Positions 11,547 through 27,411 of a DNA stretch of 64,000 nucleotides are shown here, in pieces. The translations under genes and the position numbers were made by a program. Under the pieces are notes generated by a model. It saw nothing but the letters and a program-made list of their open reading frames with translations. It did no database searches and was not told where the DNA came from. Position 1 is the first letter of the stretch, and each line of letters starts with the position of its first letter. The DNA comes from Dimorphilus gyrociliatus. Its lineage: Eukaryota; Annelida; Polychaeta; Dinophilidae. The stretch is from positions 4,296,689 through 4,360,688 of the forward strand of contig CAJFCJ010000005.1 of the NCBI GenBank assembly GCA_904063045.1, written 5' to 3'.

Positions 11547-14500
11547 TTAAAAAATTGGAAAGAACCTTTGCCTTCGATGGTTCGGATGAGATTTAAAATG
11601 ATGACGTAATTTTCTTATAGATGATCTGAGATGGAAAGCGATTGGTTGTACCTCAAAAGAGATGGCAGGATAATTCTTATCGAATTTCTCCTCCTCGTGC
11701 GATAAACTAAAAGTATACATAGGCGTAGTTTCATCATCAGCAGTAGTCGTTTGAATGGCGTTTAATTGCGCTGTTGGCTCCATTGATTGACTATCGGCTA
11801 CCAGAAATTATAGCATAACAATATAATATTGGTAATAATAAACGATAGATGGCGCATTTACCTGTTTGTATCACGAAATCTGCGGTTCCCAATCCGGGCT
11901 TCCCTGAATACAGATATATAGTATTTATACACAAATTAAATTTAGTAGAAAACCAGCCACAACTCACCGAGGAATTTAAATAAAAGGATTTCGAATAGTC
12001 TTTCTTTCAAATTGTTTTTTTATTTACTTATTTGTTTAGTTTGTTTCCCTGTTCATTATTTTGTTTGTCTCCTTGTTTTTTTTAAAAAAAAAACAAACAA
12101 ATAAACAAACAAACATAAGAAGGAGACAAACAAAATGCAAGAAATATGAAAAAGAGAAACACTTGGAAAGAAAGATTTATGTTTGTTTATTTTAAGATAA
12201 AAGAGGCTCACCGAAAGTGTTTATTGGACCAAACTAGTTTGATTCTTTCTTTTATACTGAAAAAGGGTAAATAGAATCATGCCCTCTAAGACAATATCTA
12301 TGTTAAAAGAGGGAGAGAGAGAAAGAGAGAGAGAAAGAACTATATATTTATATATATATATATATATATACACCATACAAGCGTAATTAACTTGTAAAGA
12401 ATTACTTTTTACGGACGACGAATAAACGCAAAAAATATGGACTATTCATGTCAGCCGCAAATTTATTGCAGTAGCGTGAGTTGAAATACTTATGTACATA
12501 ACCAGCTTAATAAATATATACTATACAATATATATAGTCTGTAAAGATATATACAATATACATTTATTCTTTTTGCTTGTGTCTGTTCAACTATTGAAAG
12601 ATTGGTCGGTTAAACTACCACCAACCCTCGTCCTCCTCCTCCTCCTCCTCCTCCTCCTCCTCCAATATGCGTATTGTTTTAAATACAAATATCATTTACT
12701 TATAAAGCCTAACTCACTCTATCTAATAAGATATTACATGTTTAAATAATTCCATCAAGTTGCATTCGATGACCCATTGCAAATGGCTAATGCATTTTAA
12801 GAACGATACAACTATCACTTATAGGTCGCTTTATAATTTATTAATACAACCTCTTGCGGGAAAATGGGGAGGCGGACCGCCCATCGCCTACTTCTAATTT
12901 AAGGAAGGACTATGCGCAACTGGGGAAATATAAAAAACTGGTCAACTTTGGATAAACGTCCATATTTTCTTCGTTTTTTTCTTTAATTGCACTTTTCCAT
13001 GCCTTATTCCTACGTATATCGCTCTTACTCACACCGACTTCCACCCTTGCCTTATCCCTCTCTCTTTCTCTCTCTTTATCCCTACAGCTGGTAATTAAAT
13101 GGAAATATCCATTTTTTATTATAGGCTTAAAAGAGGAGAAAAGCGTAAAAATTGTGGACAAAATTATATAGCGCAATTGAAATTATAGCGGGCAACTCGA
13201 TTGAATATAAAAGCGGGACAGCAGATAACTGTCAACGGCAACAGCAAACTTTACTGCAGCAATGCACTTGTCCGCTTTTTTTTTTTATTTTTTTGCCGTC
13301 AGCCTTAATCTCATTACTTTTGCTGACTAATCTCTTATATAGACGGTTCTGCTAAAGAATTAAACGGCGTCTATAATGTTACATAACAACGTTTTACAAT
13401 TATATAAATATAAATACAATTATATAAACAGCCGCCTATATCCATATATTTTTTATATATAGACATTATGAAACGTTCTAGATTATATCCCTTCGGATTT
13501 CAGATGTGTATATGCCCTTCACCAATTAATCTGCCTCTCAATATTTATACAAATGCGACAGTCGAGGCTTTAGCCACATTTGCATACTCGTTCGCTTAAT
13601 TTCGGCCTTTTGCTCATTTCGAATTCTCGACGGCGATTTCTCATTAGGTCGCTTGATATCTGTCTTTGTTGCGTTAGACGCTTTTTTTTAACTCGGTAAA
13701 GAATATGAAAAATGAAATAAAAGGAGAGAAAGAGACAGAGAGAGAGAGAGAGAGAGAAAAAAAAATGAAAAAAAAAAAATAAAAAATAATAAAGCAACCC
13801 CGAGTTAACATCGAATTGTTAACTGCAACACGTGCGTCTATTCTACAGCTTGTTCGCTTTCTAACTCATTTCAACTTATTGTGTTCAAAACTATTGTTTT
13901 CATTCACATCTGCCATCGGAATATCGCCCGTCCCCTCCCCCCTCCCCCCCCTCTCTCTCTGTCTCTCTCTCTCTGTCTCTCTCTCTCTTTAGCTTGCCAC
14001 TCCCCTTCTTAGCTTCTTTCCTCTCCCTCCTACACCGCCTCCTATTCCTACTTCGACACACGCCCATAGTCGTAGTTCTACTTTCCGGTCTCTTATACTA
14101 GTCATTCATACTCGTTCTCCCTTTTGTTCTAGATACTTGAAACAAAAAAACTCTTGCTATCGCGAGTCGTCCACTCTGCCAATATCCGTATCAATCTTTA
14201 TCGCGTTCAGATATGCTAATTACGCTCATATTGATTATAGGCTAATTGATTACATATATAGGAAATTAGACGCTCTACGAAACAATTCATGCGTATTAAA
14301 GCCTTACAAGGGTAATTTGCATATTTACCGACAGCCGTATAGATTATAACTATTACAACAGACACGAAGAGAACAATTCCAGTGGTTATGAAGGTTATGT
14401 TGAGAACTTTCTTGAGACATAAATGCTCTCCAATTTGACTGGAATTTTGGTCGTTTAGCTCCTGCTCGACATCCTCTAATCTGTCGTCTTCTAATATTCG

Positions 14501-14617
14501 AACTATCTTTTTCATAAAGTTCTTTGATCTGGTGAATCCGGAAGATTTTTGCACTTTTTCCGGACGACCAGCTATATCCGAGGAAGCTGGGTTCGAGTCG
14601 ACTTCGATCGATGTCAT
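11547..14617 (-). CDS. Small single-pass membrane protein, family not recognised
   Basis: Four downstream exons join in one frame: 12212-12248 (or to 12256), 11968-11999, 11862-11903 and 11547-11797, with introns of 212, 64 and 64 bp. They read ERIKLVWSNKHFRLFEILL, then FKFLGKPGLGTADFVIQTAD, then a Thr/Glu-rich stretch and a basic tail ending HRRQRFFPIF. A first exon at 14329-14617 starts with ATG and encodes a 70-residue charged N-terminus plus one membrane segment (VLNITFITTGIVLFVSVVIV). Its donor is phase 1 and fits the second acceptor of the 12248 exon (AAAAG), giving 216 aa. Using the better acceptor at 12256 would need an extra exon in the 2 kb between. Joining exon 1 to the rest is therefore tentative; exon 1 could also end by itself at 14216. 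Function unknown. Confidence 0.5.
12058..12136. repeat. Inverted repeat with 17-bp perfect arms
   Basis: ATTTTGTTTGTCTCCTT at 12058-12074 is exactly complemented by 12120-12136. The 45-base loop itself starts T8-A10 and continues as AAAC/AAAT repeats, so a longer imperfect hairpin is possible. It lies inside the 212-bp intron between the second and third exons of the small membrane protein gene. Confidence 0.75.
12631..12663 (+). repeat. (TCC)n trinucleotide microsatellite
   Basis: An uninterrupted run of TCC triplets on the + strand, within the putative 2 kb intron of the small membrane protein gene. Its translation as poly-Leu/Ser is not meaningful. Confidence 0.9.
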
Positions 14618-15832
14618 TTTTCATTCTTTTTCTCATCATTTGACGCTCAACGGTTTTCGCATTGCGCGCTCTATATGGTCGAAATTCTCTCGCACTCAAC
14701 TGGACGTTTTACGCCACCTATCGGTCGAAAATTTCCCCATTGTCCCCCTCCACCTCTCCCCCTAATAAAAAGTCTAGTATTGCTTAAATCATCTAGAGGG
14801 CGTTATATATCACTCATGGAGGGTGACGGAAATGTATAAATGTCTACTACGGAAGGGAGGAGATAGTCTTATGTTATCCTCTTTATTGGCAGTAAATTAA
14901 TATTCACGTAGGCGAGAGAGAGAGAGAGAAGATGAGGCAAAAGAGAGAAGAAAGAGATAGAGAGATAGAGAGAAAGAGAGAAAGAAAGAAAGAAAGAAAG
15001 ATAGGAAAAGTCCACGCTGTCATTTGTATAAATAATAGAGTTAGAAGGAGGGTAAAAGAGGGGAAAACGCAGACAAATAAGGCACGCTAATGATTTTATA
15101 GGCCGTTTACATACTTTATATAGTTGGTATATAAACAAATAAAAATACTAGCTATAAAGTGGAGGTAGACAGTAAGAAAAGAGAGTAAAGGATTACCTTT
15201 AAAAGACCAGTGAAAAAAGAGAGAAAGAGAGAAAGAAAGAAAGGAAGAGAGAGAGAGAGTGAAAGAGAAGAAAAGGAAGAAAATGTTTCATTCCATCTCT
15301 CTAATGAATATATTTTATCCATGTTGTCTCCTACGTTTTATCAATTAATCTTAATAATCCATAGAGTATTTGACATAAAACGATTGTTTATATATACTGC
15401 ATTCATATAAATACTTGTATATATAGGCATATACTGGATTTTTCAAGGTATATTGTCTGTATTAAAAAACAAGATTTTCGGAAGATGATGATGATAATAA
15501 TGACGATGATGAAATTAATAATAAAGATAATGATATTGTTAGCTTCAGTTATTAGAATAATTAAGTATATAATATACTTTATGATATATATATATATATA
15601 CTTTATCCTTAAAGAAAACATACAAAGAAGTAGCTTTTTCTGCTCATTTTGTACAATTGAGAAAGGTTCACTGTCAATTAAATAGCAGCAATCATAATAG
15701 GCCTAACCTTCGTGCATATATTAGTGTGGCTATATAGGTAGTAAATTAGGCAAATTTTAAGAAATAGAACTGCAAAAGAGAGAGAAAAAAAATATTAATA
15801 TGAAAAATATTGTTTTTTTAAAAAAAAAAGAA
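14618..15832. other. Intergenic, no gene seen
   Basis: It lies between the start of the small membrane protein gene and the 3' end of the calpain gene. It has polypurine blocks (about 14910-15000 and 15210-15280), a (TA)n run near 15585-15600 and A/T tracts near 15785-15830. One copy of the overrepresented octamer TAGGCCTA lies at 15698-15705. Confidence 0.65.
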
Positions 15833-18800
15833 TTATAGATTTGTTTTATACCAAGCATTTTTTGTTGCATCGACTTCTTTTTCAATTAGAATACGGACGA
15901 AAAATTCTGTTTCTTTGCCTGATTCGCAAGGATAAGGAACGAGTAAATAATAGCCAGGTTCCAAATCAAATCTTCCAATAATTTCGTACGATTCATGCTT
16001 GCTACAGCAATCGGCGACTAAAGGCAGTTTGCCAAGATTTCTTTTTTCCTTGTCCGTCGTCTTGCCCTTTTGTTTCGCAATTAAACAAATAAGATTTTAT
16101 ATATAATATGTACGTAGACAAATGTCATCTATACACTTCGTATACACTTAAAGTGCAGTTGGTCGAAAAAGGAGAACAAGCCTGCTTTTCTCTTTCTCTC
16201 TCTCTCTGGCTGCTGTTCTATGTTGTTATTTTTTTTCTAATTCCTTTTCTTTCTATTTTGATTTCTCCCTTTCTCTCTCTCTTTCTGTCTCTCTCTTTTT
16301 TTCTTTTTCTCTCTCTCTCTCTCTCAACTGTTATAATATTCCCTTACCGCAAAAATCCCACTACCGATGCCAATTAATTCGCAAGTTCGTTTTTAGGCGT
16401 TAATTAACACTTTTTTCTCCCTTTCGCTGCACCCCTCCTCTATCCATCTTTCTCACTTACTTTATACAAGGCGAACCCAATGTTAAATAGTAGAGATCCC
16501 TTAGAACCTTGTCTATAATCTTGCATTAGAGAAATGATCACATGACTCTTTCCTGTAAACGAAGAAGAGGGTGATAAGAAGTTCTCGTGGTCCCTCTTAT
16601 TAACGGCAAAGAGGAATCTAGGATTTCTCGAGTGCTGTCTCATATTCGTTCTCGGTCCTCCCGAACACGACACTGTTATTGTGCATAAAATAATGGCGTA
16701 ACTGACGGATTTTAGTTGATTAATACGAAAATCTTTCAATGCTTACGTGTCCATTTACCATAGAAAGAGTCGAGCTGCTTCCATTGTCCAGTAGGCCTAA
16801 AACTATCATAGTTTGTCTCGAAAATACTTAATTGACTAGCGAAAGAATTGAGCGATTGAGATCGGTGAATGGCAGGGGTTTTTAATCGATTAATTTCTTC
16901 ACCTATACGCCTATTATTACTATGCTTCCTACAGCGAGGAACGTCGGAATAGCTGTAATCGGAAGCGCACTCCGAGGCGCAAGAAACGTTCGAAACTGAC
17001 GACGTTGTCGACATATTCGAAAGTCCACCTACACAATCACATAGCTGATTTTCTGAGCGTAGTTGAGAGGTTCGGAGTAAGAATTGGCAAGTTGTCGAAC
17101 CACCACCACCACCACTACCACCACCGGTTCCAGCTTTAGTTAATTCTATACGATTCTTAATAGTTTTAGAGCTATTAGCAGTTATTGTACCATTTTTTCT
17201 ATTCCTTTCCCTAGCCGAGTGGGTACGTCGTATGAATAAAGGCTCTTCGGCTTGTTTAAATGACGAAATAGACGTATGATCCTCGAACGCCGTATCGGTA
17301 GGAGGATCTACTTTTTTCGAGTAAATTCTCTCCGAATCCGTACTAATCGAATGAAACGGTTCCGTGCTGCTAATTACGATGATGTGAGCGAAGTACTTTA
17401 AGAAATCCACCCACGTCATCCAAAACTCTCTTGGATTCTCTAGGCATTCCAAAGGTTTTCGGGCTTCTTTAAAAGTAGGAGAGACTAGACTCCAGTTTGC
17501 TTCGTCACTGTTATAAGTATAAAAATGTACCGCATATTTACCATTTGTATATTTACATTGTTAAATATGTACGACGTTATTAGGCCTAAACTAGCAGCGA
17601 CAATTAGGTAGTGAGAGGTTAAATGGGCGGATGAATGGACGGCCGGATAGGTAGATGAGTGGGTGGATGGTATAAGATAAAGATAGAAAGTATCAAAATG
17701 AATAAGATAAAGTGGAAAAGAGAAGTTGTAGAGGTCGTTTTGTTGAAAAAAACTGAATGAATAATTATCACAATAATCATTATAGCGATAATAGATGGAT
17801 AGAATGGAAGAAAAGCAGAGAGGAAAATAGACAAGAATAAGTAAAAGAGAGGCGATTAATAAATCTTTTGTTGAAAAATACTGACTTTAATGAGAAATCT
17901 CCCAGCCATACGGCATCCGGCTCGCTTGTGTATTTGAGTCGAACCATTTCCTTATTACTTCCATTCTGCAGTGAGAACTAGGAGGGGAAAAAGAAAATGT
18001 GATAGGCCTACTATTGGATCACGACTGCATGCAACGTCGTACATTATATTAATCTAGAATATGAAACCACTTTGAAAACTGTTTGTGCAATTTACCTTCG
18101 CAACTGCGCTTACGTAAAAAAGTTTGCAATCGTTGACGTCTGCATTGGTGAAACCGCCCAACTGATTGCACTTTGCCTTTCTCCAGCAAACCATCATTGA
18201 CCTACTAATATAAGATACGTATAGAATGTGGAATAAATTGTCGTTGGGAGTCTGCTGTTGGTCGTCCAAACAAAAATCTTCGCAGATCGCACCTGTTTAA
18301 ACCAAAGTGAACGAAAAAAAAAACCAATTTATTCAGAGAGAAAACAAGAGAAAAGCGTTGACCGATAAAGGAGTTTGAGTAGAATAATATCAGTTTACCC
18401 GTGAAATCCGTCAAGGCGTTTATAGGTTTGCCGATTTCGATTGCTTCGTAAGCCTTATGACACCTGCGTTAATTGATTCGACATTTACGCCGTGGCCGTT
18501 TAGCTAGAAATAAAAACTCACTTAGCATAGGCCTTTTCCAGTAACGCTGTCCAGTATTCATCATCAAATGCGGGCGTATAGGCTAAAGAGCCTTCGAGCG
18601 TCGGTAAATAATCGTCGATAACGACGGTTTTCCATTCTCCGAATCGCCACATCTTAAACTCGAAAGCCCCTGCGATTTTTTGTTCGTCAATAGTTAAATA
18701 AGAGGAAAAGAAAGGAAAAAACAAATCATTGACTCTTTTTCTTTTCTCACTTTCTCGTTCCCTCATTCTTTCTTTCTTTTTTTTTTCTTTCATTATTTCT

Positions 18801-19931
18801 TTATTTCACTCTACCTCGTTTCGTTTTCTTTCCCCTCTCTTACACATACACACCCTCTCACTCTTCTCTCTCTCTCTTTAACTGCACCTTGCTCTGTTCT
18901 GTAACTGATTTACTTGTTATCTTCATTCCTCTTATTGTTTTACACATAGACGCACACCCACACACACTGACGCACACACACACATTCTCTCTCTCTCTCT
19001 CTCTCTCTCTCCCTGTATTTCTTCTTTCTCATTCATTCATATATCTATTCATTCACTCATTCATTCATTCATTCATTCATTCATTCACTCATTCATTCAT
19101 TCGTTCATCCATTCATATACTTACTCGCTCATTCATTCATCAACTTACTCACTCACTCAATCTTCTTTCTTATTTCTTTTGATTCATTCTTTATCTTTCC
19201 CTCTCGGTTCTCCATTTCAACATCTCTCGTTTCCCTCTCATCTTTCTGCCTACCTCTTTTCTACCTTTCTCCTCTAACGTACACGAGTCATTCTCACTCT
19301 GCCTTTTACTTAACGACGAACAAAGATAAATGCATGCTTATACAGGCCGAGTTGTCTACGAAAGAATATATAAATAATTGTAATGTACAGTATGAAACAT
19401 TTATATAGAGTTTAGAAGAGATTACATCGAAAGACTATGTGCATAACAAGCCGAATGCAAATTCATAATATCTTTTGCCAATCTACGGGACCGTCAGTCT
19501 GTTTAATATGCACACGTGTGCCTCGTTTATAAAGACAGTACAAACAATAAGAAGATTTGTCATCATTGACAAACTCTATGGTTTACCGTACGTTTTGTCG
19601 TGATACCTGTATAATTATTAGTAAAGTTGCGTATAAAGTCTTTGAGGCCCGGTATGATCCTTTCCATAAGACGTGTGTTCAGGCTAATAACGGCTAAAGG
19701 AAATCTCAGCCATCGTCTATCATGCCAGAACTTCTTTTCTAAGTGGATCTTTAAGTAACCGCCTACCCCAACAAATTTTGGGTTAGGGCATTGGTTCTTG
19801 GCTCGAATAAACTCCATTCTTTCGTATTTATCGTCTCCACTATACACATACGTAAGGGAAGATTGTTCTGGAGGAAAATCATTGTCCGTAAACAAATCAC
19901 TGATTAGACCGCTGAAATCTGCTAACGCCAT
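15833..19931 (-). CDS. Calpain homologue with the catalytic triad replaced (predicted non-proteolytic)
   Basis: Eight exons on the minus strand, listed 5' to 3': 19931-19607, 18669-18522, 18463-18399, 18292-18096, 17977-17886, 17507-16747, 16672-16461 and 16066-15833. They total 2034 nt, 677 aa, in frame from ATG to TAA. Calpain hallmarks are clear: NDFPPEQSSL and CPNPKFVGVGG near the start, WRFGEWKTVVIDDYLPT, YWTALLEKAYAK, DFTG, REFWMTWVDFLKYFAHII, and a C2-like domain (GKWTLSCSGGPRTN, RNPRFLFAV, FDLEPGYYLLVPY). Where active calpains have GDCWF there is DRRWL (Arg73 for Cys). Where they have GHAYSV there is KLFYVS. Where they have RNPWG there is KYTSE. A Ser/Gly-rich insert of about 180 residues (about 324-500) separates the core from the C2-like domain. 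There is no penta-EF-hand or second C2 domain. It most resembles the CAPN5/6 group; mammalian CAPN6 also lacks the active Cys. Confidence 0.88.
19031..19161 (+). repeat. (ATTC)n degenerate tetranucleotide array
   Basis: About 130 bp of ATTC repeats with scattered substitutions (ACTC, GTTC, ATCC), preceded by (CT)n and CA-rich tracts from about 18950. It sits in the 937-bp first intron of the calpain gene. Confidence 0.9.
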
Positions 19932-20611
19932 AGCGTCGAATGACGTTCGCTGACCGATAGACGGCGCTTAATGTCTCAAAGTTGCAAAGATTCGCCTACA
20001 TTATTGTTACAATGGTTGTATTCAATAAATTATTATACTGTAACCATTCCAGATTATAATCTTTACAGCTTTTTGTTTTGTTTATTGTAAAAGAAATACG
20101 ACGAATATAAATGCAATAAAACTTTGGTCCTCGATTTTCTCTGTCTATCACCTTATCTCTGTCTCTCTGTCTCATTTCTAATCCCTCCCTACACTGTACC
20201 TCTTCTCTTTTAAAAACTTTTGTTAAATCCAATTTACAAATTTCTCTTTCCAGTTTCCTTCGTCAGCACACTGGCAAAATTCCTCCCTCTTCCCCCCCGG
20301 CCCGTTTTAACTCTTTCTCTCCATAATTTACGCTAGCAGATGAGTACAAAGATACGATCAGTTTCGCAGATGTATTATACAAAAATCTTGACGTTTATCT
20401 ACGTCTGTATACCGAATGTGATCAATGTATAACGTATACGTGTATATAATAATTTCAAAGTACATTTCACGTATAAAACAAATGAAAAAAAAAAGGTGGA
20501 AAGAGAGAAAGAGATTTTTTTATAGACATTTTCTCACTGACAATTTATATACACGTATATCTCATACTTATTAATATAGATACTGTATATTAAACATACA
20601 CAGCATATATA

Positions 20612-20645
<34 letters not shown>

Positions 20646-21146
20646 TCTATATATAAAATATGCCTCCACTCTTCGACATATTCCAAGTATATTTATAAGT
20701 AAAAAGTTTAATTAAACGAATTGGTATACAAGCATATATGTATACTGTAATTATATATGTATAAGTATATATATAGTATATAATGGTACATATAACACAC
20801 ATATATACCATACCTATATACGTATCAACATATATTCTCTCTTATAATTGAAATAATTTAAAAGTCAATTGGCGGTTCATACAAAGCATCTACTTACACA
20901 TCAGCATATATAAATCATGTCGATTAACCAACACAAAAATAATTACAAGGAGCAGAGGTGTATTGTGACAAGGCAAATGTGACCATTCTTAATTTATCTC
21001 CTCGTACTCCATGAAGAGAAAATCGACAAATATGACTAGTTTGCAGTCTTTTTTAGTTTTCAGACAAAACAAACACTTTTTTTAATATTATTGTTACGTA
21101 TAGCTTTACATGCATGGTAAATTATTATAAATATCTGATACGTTGT
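19932..21146. other. Intergenic between calpain and PI4KB
   Basis: This is the 5' flank of the calpain gene and the 3' flank of PI4KB, both on the minus strand. It is A+T-rich, with a (TA)n run at about 20614-20644 and further TA-rich text to 20830, which probably includes the PI4KB 3' UTR. No gene seen. Confidence 0.65.
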
Positions 21147-24742
<3,596 letters not shown>

Positions 24743-26953
24743 TTATCTAATCTGTTTCTTCTCTTTTCAACTTCCTATCGCCGTTTTCCTTTTGTTGTTG
24801 CTTCTTTTATTTAGAAATATCCCATTGAAAAAAAAAAAAAACTACTTATCCTTTTTCTAACGTTATAATAGATGCTTTTATCTGTAAAATAATAAATAAC
24901 ATCATGCATTAAACATATATAGAGTGAAAACTATCGAATAATATATACATGTATATTAAGTGTGTATGTACGTGAGAAAAACACCGCAATTTATATTGGC
25001 CTAATATAACGTAAAATATTTACAGCTCTATTTTATTTTATATTTTTTTTTCATTTTATAACAATTCTCTCCATTCTTATATTTGGCTTTATCTATTTCT
25101 CTTACTTTTACTTATAAACTTTCTAATTAGGTTATTAACTTGTTGTAGAACGAGAAAGAAAAAATTTAGCCAAAAAAAAAAAAATGACACAAATCAGTAA
25201 TTCTCAAGTGACGGCTAAAGGTTAATAACTTTTTTTTATATATAGATTAACTCGTCATCTAAACTAATCAGCCAATCTGAAAAAATTGACTATTTTTAAA
25301 GACAAATATATATACGTACATATTTACTTATTCATATATATAAATATACTTATATTAGAAATACTTATATTTCACCTACGCCTTACGTGATAATTTTCTG
25401 TCTGTTTGCTACTTATCCAACTTTTTAGGTTTGAGGAGTTTTCTATAGATGTCTTAAAAAACATACCACTTATCGTAATCGATTATATAAAAACATCTGC
25501 AACAAACATAGAAGCGGAACTATCCTCATAAAAATCAATTTACTACAGAGGATGAAGTTTGAAATATTTATCTAATAGATTTAAAAAAAAAAAGGCGGGG
25601 GCGACTTGTAGACTGAAATACTGTCAACTTCCTACTGAGAAGCAATTATTATTGTTATTAGCGGTTGAGGTTTTCCAATTAGTATTAGTACTCTTTCCGA
25701 TAATTATTTAATCCTTTATAAGACATATTTCGTCAAAATAAACAGAAACATACAATAAATATATCTATATCATTAATTAAAAAAAAGAAAAACTAAAAAG
25801 TATAGATTTCTATGTGTATATAAAAATAAATATAAAGCACATGCATATAAAAATCAAAGGTTTCAAGGTTCTTTTTTTTTTTTTGCGTTGATTATTAACT
25901 GTAACAATTTCTTTACTTACATATCAGAATCAATGATAAGGCGTTTTCGTTAATTGAACATCAAGTTATAAAAAAAGAATTGATCGCGTAGTCCAATTAT
26001 TATTTTTGAAATGTATCCTTCATCAAATTGTAGAGTTCTTTACTTTAGACTAAACTAAACTACTTTGTAATATCAAAAAAAAACCAACATTTCTAAACAA
26101 TTATTTATAGGGCACCACGGAAATTCATGACGTCATACACCTTCAACAAATAGCTAAGAGCACAACTTTATTCAGATTTTTTTAACGTAGACATACTAAC
26201 TACGTTGTGGAATATCCTTTTTTTTTAAACGTTCTCAATTCCGGCTTCTGAATCATTCAGAAAAGCTCTATTCATAACCGTTCATACACGAAAGAATATA
26301 TAAATATATATATATATATATATTAGTAATACTCACACATATATACTGCATATGTATTATGTATAAGAGAAGAATATACACCCTGACAAAAGTAAAAAAA
26401 TATAAACTCGTTTGATACGAAAGACTTAACTGAAATGTTCTTAAAAGAGAACATTTTACATTTTACACTAACTGAACTATTTCTTAAAAAGAATCGTACT
26501 TACGTACACTGAAAAACAGACATAAATAAAAATGATGCCAGAGATTTAACTTATTGATGTCTAAATACAAACAAATATAGCGAAAATCTTAGGGAAATTC
26601 TAAATAAGGTCATAATACCTTTACGTCGTATTAGAAAAAAAAGAATGGAGAGAATAAACTGAGTAGAAACTAGTCTTGTAAAGTTTTAGCCTTCTTTGAT
26701 GAAATCAAATTGTGAGAGATTTATACATATATATATATATATACTGTATATATATATATATATATATATGTACATAATGTTATTACAGATATATACAGAA
26801 GAATGGAAGGCTGATTGTAGTACGACCTCTCTTTGTCGGCTGAAACCACTCGATGAAATACAATACTGAACTTCAAGAGAGCTAAGTTTAATATTATAGA
26901 AGTAGGCAAAGTATACGACTTTTGGACCAACAAGCATTTATACTTAAACTTAC
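24743..26953 (-). other. 5' flank / leader intron of PI4KB
   Basis: A 2.2 kb A+T-rich stretch with poly-A/T tracts and TA runs (about 26302-26322 and 26728-26769). I see no coding exon. If the upstream exons below are real, this is an intron in the 5' UTR of PI4KB. Confidence 0.5.
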
Positions 26954-27057
26954 GAACTCTTAACTCGCATTAACCTTTGCTGATAATTCCCATGAATCAT
27001 TGAGATTAACCATATCTGATAAAATGATATAAGGATCGTCTTGGTGCAAGTGTATTT
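26954..27057 (-). other. Candidate untranslated exon of PI4KB carrying a 17-codon uORF
   Basis: On the minus strand an acceptor (ATAACCAG, before 27057) and a donor (GAGTTC|GTAAGT, after 26954) bound 104 nt. A further donor at 27286 (AAATTTTG|GTAAGT) would end a first leader exon. The exon contains ATG..TAA reading MVNLNDSWELSAKVNAS. It can also be read, open, as EIHLHQDDPYIILSD leading into the same ORF, so a 3'-terminal coding exon of another gene cannot be excluded. Assignment to PI4KB rests on strand and position only. Confidence 0.4.
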
Positions 27058-27401
27058 CTGGTTATAGTTAACGAATTAATAATTCTTAGTTTATAAATTA
27101 TATCAACAACTGATTCCTAAGTAAACGTATGAAAAAAATAGTTTTTTGTTCATAAGGAAAACAACAATAAACTAAAGGCGAAGGCGGTATTGTTCCGTGA
27201 TCAGGATTCGTTGATTAACTATTTAACTACTCTCTTATAAGAAATCCTTCTTTAATAATCGATTGATAATATATTTAAAACTTACCAAAATTTAAAAATA
27301 AATATCAGAGATAGCGCTGGTTTTTGCTTTTCTTACGGGATATGCGATCTCTAGTGATCGTCCATTTTGTTTGTTTCCAGACGAAAACGAGACTCCCTTT
27401 T

Positions 27402-27411
27402 GTCACGTGAC
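27402..27411. promoter_or_regulatory. GTCACGTGAC palindrome (CLEAR / E-box type site)
   Basis: A perfect 10-bp palindrome in the presumed bidirectional promoter between PI4KB and FBXO9, about 90 bp before the FBXO9 ATG. It equals the consensus bound by TFEB/MITF/USF-type bHLH-zip factors (CLEAR element). Function is inferred. Confidence 0.55.

Noticed and set aside
11617-11642. 26-nt GT..AG intron in the last exon of the small membrane protein gene
   Set aside because: Too short for the spliceosome; the frame is open without removing it.
12910-13176. 88-aa minus frame with RERERD repeat
   Set aside because: Core is a translated (GA)n tract; no phase-compatible splice to the neighbouring membrane protein exons.
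13570-13797. 75-aa minus frame in the putative intron
   Set aside because: Half is translated poly-A/GA; no compatible acceptor and donor for the membrane protein gene.
19031-19161. Array-like direct repeats (CRISPR-like at first glance)
   Set aside because: A simple ATTC microsatellite in a eukaryotic intron; there are no unique spacers.
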